Assembly: GCA_030549775.1 (NCBI GenBank)
Contig: CM060177.1
Coordinates: 90,272,736 to 90,336,735, forward strand
Direction of reading: 5' to 3'
Origin: Tamarix chinensis
Taxonomy: Eukaryota; Streptophyta; Magnoliopsida; Caryophyllales; Tamaricaceae
DNA: 64,000 bases
Positions 59,659-64,000 of the stretch are shown here, in pieces (position 1 is the stretch's first letter; each line of letters opens with the position of its first letter). Below the pieces are notes generated by a model, which saw nothing but the letters and a program-made list of their open reading frames with translations, was not told the DNA's origin and did not search any database. A program made the position numbers and the translations under genes.

Positions 59659-60322
59659 ATTTGAGGAAGATATTTGCCTTTTTTTGAAATTGATAAGTGT
59701 GTGAAACAACAGATGTTTTTGAAGATGGAGAATGTGTTTTTACGTGTTTTATAATATTTTTTTAAAATTTATTTTGAAGAAAAAAAGGGTTATCTAGTGC
59801 TAAATAAGCTGATACAAAACTATGAGGATAAAATACAGCTATTGGAGGAGTGAAAGAGAGTGTTTTTTTTCTCTATCTAAAAATAGGGGTATCTAGTGTA
59901 AAATGTGCTCAAACAGAGCTAGAATGAGAGAATAGAGCCCTTGGAAGGGGTGTGAGAGTAATTGGATATTTTTATTTTTTTGAAAATTAGTTGAAAAAGT
60001 TATTTTTTGTAATTTTATGCTATATTTCAACACATGTGTTTTCATAGTATTTTTGAAAAATTGGAATCTCTAGTGACAATATGCTCAATTAGGGATAAGG
60101 TGAGAGAACATAGGTGCCAGAGAGGTGTAGGATTTTTTTCCATTATAAAAAATAGTCATTGGTTGTAACTACTTGAAGAAAATGATTATATAAAATAATT
60201 ACTATTTTTAAAAACTTTTACACCAAAAAGTTTTTAAAAAATAATAATTTAATATAATTACTTTTTTTTAAGTAGAACTAAACAAGGCTTAGTTGATAAG
60301 ATATATACATTATTTTCATGGG
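59659..60322. other. AT-rich DNA with a weak internal repeat
   Basis: The phrase TATCTAGTG(C/T)(T/A)AAAT and GAGAGAATA recurs at about 59790, 59888 and 60068 with a spacing of 100-180 bases, each followed by a GAGTG-rich part. A diverged tandem repeat is likely. No gene. Confidence 0.4.
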
Positions 60323-60844
60323 ATCTCCATAAGATAAGGAGTCGGTATCGGTTTGGGTGGGAACAAATTTCGTAGGTGTTTTGGTAGTTCAACCAAAAAT
60401 TGGAGGGAAATGATATTGGATAAGGGAATTGGATTAATTTAGGGCAAAATTTTATCTTTTGTAACTAACTTTGGAATTGGATTGAAAAATTAATGGTAGC
60501 TATATAGGGTATAATGTTATATAAATACAGGATTATTGGATGCAAGAAACGGTGATAAAATCATATCGTGTAATGTTGCTAAAGTATAAAATTATTTGGT
60601 ATAACATTTTTAAAATTGTCATCTTTCTTTTTGTTCATATTAAATTGCGCGAACTATGATATTTTTATATGTTATGTTCTTACTATTTTTTTTAAAAATT
60701 TTATTACTCAAAATTTAATTTGCGAACATCATCAAATTTTGAAGAACTTATTTAATATTAGGAATTTAACCATTTATATCAACACTTTAATGGACCCATA
60801 CAACATGGAAAACTCTTGGAAGCCAGAAGGAAATGGCATATGTT
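60323..60844. repeat. Direct repeat, copy 1 of about 520 bp
   Basis: Matches 61342-61858 along its whole length with roughly nine bases in ten identical by eye. Shared stretches include TTTCGTAGGTGTTTTGGTAG, TTATCTTTTGTAACTAACTT and ACAACATGGAAAACTCTTGG. Ends abruptly after CTCTTGGA. Confidence 0.9.
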
Positions 60845-61160
60845 TGGAAGCCAAAAGGAAGAGAGAGGGCGCGACAGAGAGAACGAAGTCAGGGAGAGAG
60901 CAGTGAGGGTATCAGGGGGACAGTGCTGGGTTGAGGAAATGAAAGGATGAGGGAATGGAAATAAAATAAAGACAGAGGGGGTTAGGGACTTAGGGTTGGA
61001 TAGTGCGCAGAGTGTTGGGGGGAAGCTAGAAGGAAGAGAATAGGGGCGACGGAGAGAGACATCCAGGACAGGGGAGAGAGGGTAAGGATGAGGGAATAGA
61101 AACAAGAGAAAGACAGAGGGAGTAAGGGACTTGGGACCGGGCAGTGTCAATGGGCAGGTA
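60845..61160. repeat. Purine-rich tandem repeat between the 520-bp copies
   Basis: Two diverged copies of about 170 bases (about 60845-61005 and 61026-61150). Each begins AGAAGGAAA/AGAAGGAAG, has GGGGCGACGGAGAGAG-like and AATAAAGACAGAGGGGGTTA-like parts, and ends in GGGACTTAGG(G/A). The Pro/Ser-rich open frame on the minus strand (60779-61231) is explained by this composition. Confidence 0.75.
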
Positions 61161-61341
61161 ATCTTCCGTGTTTTTATTTTTTCTATATTTGCAGTTATGC
61201 CACCGTTTTTCTTTCTTTCGTGTAGTTTCAAAATTTAATCTCAACCTTTTATTTGTTCAATCCTACACACAAAATTTGTTCCTATAGTTGTGTTTTATAC
61301 AATAGTTTGTAGGAGAGCCTGTATATATATATATATATATA

Positions 61342-61858
61342 ATCTCCATTAGGATAGGGAGTTGGTAGGGGTTGGGGTGGAAACAAATTTCGTAGGTGTT
61401 TTGGTAGTTCAACCAGAAATTGGAGGGAAATAATAGTAGATAAAGGAATTGGGTTACTTTAGGGCAAAATGTTATCTTTTGTAACTAACTTTGGAATTGG
61501 GTTGAAAAATTAATGGTAGGTATATGGGAGCATAATGTTAAGTAAATACAGGGTTATTGGATGCAAGAAACCGTGATAAGATCATATCGTGTAATATTTC
61601 TAAAGTAAAAAATTATTTGTTATAATATTTTTAAAGTTATCATCTTTCTTTTTCTTCATATTAAATTAAGCGACCATGATATTTTTACATGATATGTTCT
61701 TACTATTTCTTTTTTTTTTCTTCAATTTTTAGTAAACTTTAATAATCAAATTTTAATTTGCGAACATCCTCAAATTCTGAAGAACTTATTTAATATTAGG
61801 AATTTAACCATGCATATCAACACTTTAATTGACCCGTACAACATGGAAAACTCTTGGA
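61342..61858. repeat. Direct repeat, copy 2 of about 520 bp
   Basis: Partner of 60323-60844 at a distance of about 1.02 kb. Preceded by a TA microsatellite (61321-61342). Beyond 61858 the two flanks are unrelated. Confidence 0.9.
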
Positions 61859-62640
61859 TACGTTCCGACTTGGCCGATGTATATACACCACATGTACGGG
61901 GTAGTTGATCTGTAAATTTGTTAAGCCCCACTCCAAACTCAGGCTCCGTGCTGCACGGACCACCCTTTCGACAATTGGAGCATGGCTTCATTTAGTGCGA
62001 CCGACCCAAAAGTGAAAATAAGAAATACATAATTAAATAAATAAATAGCCAGCCAGTCCTGTCAAGCCGAATATTACAAGCAGTTAGGGTCACCCGATTT
62101 TAGTTCTGGCAAGCCAACCAGCAGCGAAAAGACCAAGCCGTAGGGCCCTGTTATGGATTAGGTGTCGGTCGACTTCCATTCGCCAGAAAATCTTACGTAG
62201 TGGATAGTACCTTCGCTCCGTATGGACCGAAAAATATGTTTTAGGACCACCACTCAAACAGGGAAAAAAGAAAAGCATCTCACGCGGTTAAATGATATTC
62301 CATATAAACGAGGTGTATGTCTGGAATTGGAATTTCCATTTTCCCAGGAAGCCTTTGGGGCTGAGGCTAAAATTTGGAAGCAAGTTTTAGGGACAGGCCG
62401 TAGTTTGTCTTCCCATGTTGTTTCGGCATCTTCATGCCATCGATCCACTGTTGAACAGGTAAGTTGGTTACGGGTATAAAGCTTGAGTTAGTGAACCCAG
62501 TCGGCCCAATGCATCTGCAACGGATTAAATCATTATAAATTACAAATGGGCCTCACCCAGCTAACGCACAACAATTGGATGTATAAACCTTGTTGGATCT
62601 TTTTGTAAGCAACATTCGTCACCTATTTACATCTAGTTGT
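61859..62640. other. Low-copy looking island with a possible exon
   Basis: Balanced composition with CG dinucleotides. On the plus strand 62222-62479 is open, and within it GTTGAACAG|GTAAGTTGG (62458 on) is a strong splice-donor context. The peptide before it (for example LELEFPFSQEAFGAEAKIWK) looks plausible but is not recognised. It could be a leader exon or gene fragment. No second exon is visible within the window. Confidence 0.25.
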
Positions 62641-64000
62641 ATGCTAAGGAAACATTTATTGTTTTCTCACTTGTATCATCGGTAGGAGTAATTTTAAGGG
62701 CAGTTTTGGAAGGAGATATGGTGCTTTTGGGAGATTTTCTTTTTTTTTTCCTTAAAAAAATTCATCGTATTCAATAAGTTAAATTTCCTAAACCAGGGAC
62801 TATAACCTTGGGCAAATTTTTGGTTCTTAAATGTATACATGATATTTAATGTTTATTTTCAATTCATTGTTAAACTCACACAAATGACATTTTAATTACC
62901 ATAATATATTTTTTTTAATGTATTATCATGTTTCTCTAACCTTAATTACCTTATGATGTAGGAGAAAACACTCAAGAATTGGCTTTCATAATTATGAAAC
63001 TAATTATTCTTCATTTGGAAAGTGTCTCCCACAAATTTGAAGACCAACGGATGGTTATGTTGCTCGAAACGTAACAAATAAGTAATTACATATCTACGTG
63101 CATGTGCATGTGCACGGCATGCAAGGAGCGAGTAACCATATGCATGAGGAGGATGTTGGCAGAATTTTCAAGCATTATTAAGTTATTTATCTAATTTATT
63201 AATTAAGTAATAAAGTAGGAGAATAAAGTTAGCATAAAGTAGCATAAAGTTAGCATAAATGTAGCATAATATCTTTTAGCTTGAAATCTTTTGGAATATA
63301 GCTAGTGGTAGAAAGGTTAAATTATTCATAAATGTCGAGCATATGGCATGTATTATGATTATTGAATGAAGAATTGAAGTTGAAGATCAACATTGAATGA
63401 ATTCTGTGTGAGTTCAAGTTCAAGCAAATCGAATTTGTGTGAACGGTTTGGCTTAAAAGTTTTAATCTCTTTGTCTGTTAGAGATTAATCCATATCTATT
63501 CTTAATCCATATTTTCCTACTCTAATTACCATCAAAATCCTACTCTATTTTGTGGTTAAACCAAAACTTAAATCAGTATACCAAAATAGAAGCCCTAAAC
63601 CATTTATTCGAAACCCTAAACCATCCATACCAACCAAACACCACCCAATTTCCCTCTTTTCGAACCATACCCTAACCCTAACCTTAAACCACGATTCCAA
63701 CCTGCATCCAAACCTTAACTTTCGACACTAAGCATCATCATCAATCCATCACCGAATGCATATATTAATTAGTGTGTTTCATTTGAACGATCGTCATTGT
63801 TAAACCCTCATCACCAAATCACCACCATCACTCTTCTACTATAATTCAAATCACCATCATCTTATTTCCATCACTTTTGAAGCTTTATTCTTTAAACTCA
63901 CCATCACTGAGCCTTTATCATCTTATCCAAACTCCATTCGAACCATTAGTTCCACATAATTGAAGATTACACCCTCCTACACACATCACCTTAGATAATT
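62641..64000. other. AT-rich intergenic DNA to the window end
   Basis: Contains a small tandem repeat AAAGTTAGCAT/AAAGTAGCAT (63219-63270) and a short telomere-like stretch (63590-63700, AACCCTAAACC and CCCTAACCCTAACC). The last 250 bases have CATCACCATCA-type runs that could be the start of a CT/CA-rich leader. No gene can be supported. Confidence 0.4.

Noticed and set aside
60779..61231. 150-codon Pro/Ser-rich frame on the minus strand
   Set aside because: It lies over the purine-rich tandem repeat and repeats itself with the DNA. Not a gene.

Overview
This is nuclear DNA from a flowering plant, most likely a eudicot. It is AT-rich, dense in microsatellites and filled with decayed plant transposons. 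Its only clearly intact conventional gene is an intronless plant-type Armadillo-repeat protein gene (32327-34129, plus strand). The species cannot be told from the sequence alone. There is no bacterial, plasmid, phage or organellar gene organisation, and I see no rRNA, tRNA or CRISPR array.

Layout. 1-4098 is AT-rich intergenic DNA with a few islands of more balanced composition. 4099-8837 looks like an old LTR-like element in antisense, broken by a hAT DNA transposon (about 4290-6813) that carries a decayed zinc-finger MYM-type-1-like transposase on the minus strand. A LINE reverse-transcriptase relic follows (9230-10260), then a 2.5 kb LTR-like sequence (10282-12829). 13-18 kb is repeat-derived DNA with no clear gene. 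18361-23163 is a CACTA-like DNA transposon bounded by a TAA duplication. It carries an Ulp1/SENP-type cysteine-protease gene whose His-Asp-Cys residues survive. 23.9-29.9 kb holds a Copia-like LTR, the zinc-finger and RNase H end of a LINE, a TRIM-like miniature retrotransposon with a tRNA-Met type primer site, and a small inverted-repeat element.

30-37 kb is the gene-bearing part: the Armadillo gene with a short upstream ORF directly in front of it, flanked by AT-rich DNA and microsatellites. 37-64 kb is repeat territory again. It includes a 4.9 kb solo LTR (44292-49194), a telomere-like CCCTAAA patch, a CACTA relic with an En/Spm-type transposase pseudogene (to 53925), and a second 4.6 kb solo LTR (54518-59120) in the opposite orientation. 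The second has a perfect 5-bp target duplication and is nested inside an older relative. A 1-kb-spaced direct duplication (60.3-61.9 kb) and AT-rich low-copy sequence complete the window.

The most distinctive pattern is one family of very long LTRs found in at least five or six copies of different age and orientation. They share related termini (T-G-T-A-A-y-A-C-C-C-C and its inverse). Within the family I see a GGTAAG splice-donor-like site in four copies, a pyrimidine-rich GC block in the two solo LTRs and roughly in the others, and arrays of units of about 50 bp built around a CCGGTGGACCGG-type palindrome in the two solo LTRs. All calls were made by eye from translation and motif reading; no database search was run.
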